Source: Combretum micranthum (Eukaryota; Streptophyta; Magnoliopsida; Myrtales; Combretaceae). Taken from it: DNA of 64,000 nucleotides. Made by a program: the position numbers and the translations under genes. A model generated the notes under the pieces. The model was not told where the DNA came from, made no database searches, and saw nothing but the letters and a program-made list of their open reading frames with translations. The first letter of the stretch is position 1; each line of letters opens with the position of its first letter. The DNA is taken from contig JAMXBD010000207.1 in NCBI GenBank assembly GCA_024138025.1, forward strand, positions 1,054,001 to 1,118,000. The letters run 5' to 3'. Shown here in pieces: positions 62,235 to 64,000 of the stretch.

Positions 62235-63041
62235 GATGTGATAAATTCATTGTCAAAGTTCGAATCTAACTTTTTCTAATTATTGGGATTTTCCAAAGAA
62301 ATGTAATGTAGGTAGTCTAACAAGTAAAATAACGGAACTGTGTCCTAAAGAAAATATGGGAAGATATCCATCATCTATTAAAATTAGTATTTTCATGAGG
62401 AAATATTGATAATATGAGAGAATTGTCTCATCTCTGACTTCTTTATGTCATTTAATTCGAAATAAAACTAGAAGGAAAAATAGCATGCATTAAATAGGTT
62501 AACTTTTTATAACATCTACACACTTCTTTTAATTTAAAAGCACTAACTTTTTGTATAATAAAAATTTTAGGCCTAAATTTATAATAACCAAAACATATAA
62601 AATCATATCTCTTAGGGGAAATTGCTTTTTTATTTATTTTAGTTAATAAGATGTGGCAATGTTATATAGGCACTTGTGTGTCCATTGACTCTCTCTATAT
62701 ATTTATATATGTGTGTATGTGTGAATTGAAAAGATTATAAATTACTATAGAAGATTATGTTTGGCAGTTGTGATGGGTTTGAAGAAGATGAATCCATGTA
62801 CATCTATATTATTCTCCTTATTTAGCTTTTTTAAGATCTACATTAATGTCTTTCCTTCATTTTTTCCGCATAACTTTATGTTTTTAAGGACATAAATATA
62901 AAGACTATAAACAGTTTGATGTTGCTTTTCTTATAAATGAATTTCATAATACTTTCATTTGTTTGTCGGTATTTAATATTTTATTTAAATTACACACTTC
63001 TTTATCTAGAAAAAATTTTTGTTGTTTGCAAATATAGTTAC
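62235..63041 (+). other. CACTA segment right of element B
   Basis: Continues the CACTA element after target duplication TCAAA. AT-rich, with no clear exon. It ends with GTTAC (63037-63041), the expected left copy of the duplication for the next LTR. Confidence 0.6.
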
Positions 63042-64000
63042 TGTCACGCACCATAGGGGTATCCTAAATGTAACAGTCCGTCACATGCCATATAAGACCC
63101 TTGAATTACTATCCGAGTCTTTCGGGAGTCTTGTATAGATGTAAGGCGTCCCTTTACGACAATAGAATATTATATCCAATGGAGTTAAGAAGTTTAATGC
63201 AGCATTCAATAGCATTAGATAACAAATCAAAACGCATATATATAATAATTACAAAGTCTAAGGGGCATTCCCCCGTAAAAGAATATTAAAGGTCCATTAC
63301 AGTCATCCAGATTCTTTCGATTTCCTATGGAAGTCTAAACAAAAATTGAATACAACTTCTATAAGAAATGCCTAGCTCCTGTACCTAAGCTGTAGCCTGC
63401 CTTGGCCTATGCTAAATAAACTCGTGCTGCAACAAATAAAAACTATAGGGGCATAAGCCATACTAGCTTAGTGAGTGAAAACTTCCATATTACAATTAAA
63501 ACATACTATTCAAGCAAGTGATTAATCAGACAAATGATATGCACCAAACCCGTGAATTCAATAAACATATGATCAGCTGGAAATCATATGTGGATGGACT
63601 TACGCCCTACATTCCGGGTTAGCAAATTAACGAATCCCGTGGTAAGACGCCGTTTAGGCTCACGGTCAACCAACTCATATGTTCGTTTTATGGATCACGA
63701 TTAACCAACTCATATTCGTTTTATGGATCACGATTAACCAACCTATATTCGTTTTATGGATCACGATTAACCAACTTATATTCATTTTATGGATCACGAA
63801 AAACCAACAAATGCTAATGCTCCATCCCCATCGTGTTATGAATGAGTTCAAGTTTATCTTCAATATCGAATAATCAATTATACCAGTTCTTTTAGATGAT
63901 CAAGCAATATCTGCAGACAATTAATCCTAGCTCATCTATGCAAGCAATGATTTATCACTCGGCTTCAATATTCTTTAAGTTCAACTTCACATAACAACAA
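63042..64000 (-). mobile_element. Family II LTR, partial (runs off the window)
   Basis: Starts TGTCACGCACCATAGGGGTA and matches the first kilobase of the family II copies at 2218 and 51981, including CACTAAGC-type and GGGCGTAAGTC-type words read on minus. Whether it is solo or part of a full element cannot be told. Confidence 0.85.
63661..63800. repeat. 33-34-bp tandem repeat, four units
   Basis: Four units of AACCAACTCATATTCGTTTT plus ATGGATCACGATT. The 33-bp period leaves frames open on both strands with an 11-residue repeat; not genes. The array is absent from the other two family II copies here. Confidence 0.88.

Larger units (their letters stand above)
2057..64000 (+). mobile_element. 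CACTA (En/Spm-type) DNA transposon, 3' end outside the window
   Basis: The left end begins CACTACACCAAAAACTACTT at 2057, followed by short GCAACA/TGTTGC subterminal repeats. The native sequence continues in five blocks (2057-2217, 9748-15714, 21370-26117, 40618-42275, 62235-63041) separated by LTR insertions whose target-site duplications show exactly where each block rejoins. The blocks encode, in order, a TNPD-like protein (Transposase_21, DUF4218, DUF4216) and a TNPA-like Transposase_24 protein, the usual plant CACTA gene pair. No matching inverted terminus ending GTAGTG is seen, so the right end lies beyond 64000. Both genes are disrupted, so the element is not autonomous. Confidence 0.9.

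Noticed and set aside
63675..63873. Opposite-strand frames with an 11-residue repeat
   Set aside because: By-product of the 33-bp tandem repeat.

Overview
This is plant nuclear DNA, most likely from a dicot with a repeat-rich, AT-rich genome. The evidence is plant-type CACTA (En/Spm) transposase domains, chromodomain-bearing Ty3/gypsy polyproteins closest to the Tekay/Del group, methionine-tRNA primer binding sites, and many signs of methylation-driven decay. I see no host gene, tRNA, rRNA or CRISPR that I can support. Almost everything right of position 2056 is transposon.

Layout. Positions 1-2056 are host or older repeat DNA. At 2057 a CACTA DNA transposon begins (terminus CACTACACCAAAAACTACTT) and runs rightward past the window end. 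Five LTR-type insertions sit inside it and three more sit inside those. Seven have both edges in the window, and each is flanked by a perfect 5-bp target-site duplication: family II solo LTR 2218-9742 (ATTAC) containing family I solo LTR 3005-7116 (TGTCC); family V solo LTR 15715-21364 (ATAGA) containing family IV solo LTR 16905-19796 (GGTAC); full-length element A (family I, minus strand) 26118-40612 (GGCTA); full-length element B (family III, plus strand) 42276-62229 (TCAAA) containing family II solo LTR 51981-57036 (ACGAG). A family II LTR entered at 63042 runs off the end. The CACTA segments between insertions (about 13.3 kb) hold a decayed TNPD-like transposase (13445-15714 and 21365-22564) and a TNPA-like Transposase_24 gene (25921-26117 and 40618-42031).

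Elements A and B share one plan: LTR of about 4.1 kb, PBS, an extra reading frame before gag, a hairpin-bearing spacer, gag with zinc knuckles, protease, reverse transcriptase, RNase H, integrase, C-terminal chromodomain, polypurine tract, LTR. All genes are broken, mostly by stops that single C-to-T changes would explain.

Two features are unfamiliar to me. First, a pre-gag open reading frame of about 300 codons is conserved between A and B. Second, the LTRs carry a gene-like module: a TATA region, a pyrimidine-rich leader ending in a splice donor, a 55-bp exon, and a 60-bp exon encoding a short acidic peptide ending near Asp-Tyr-Tyr-Asp-stop, followed by another donor. Exon lengths match between families I and III, and related exons appear in II and, more loosely, in IV and V.
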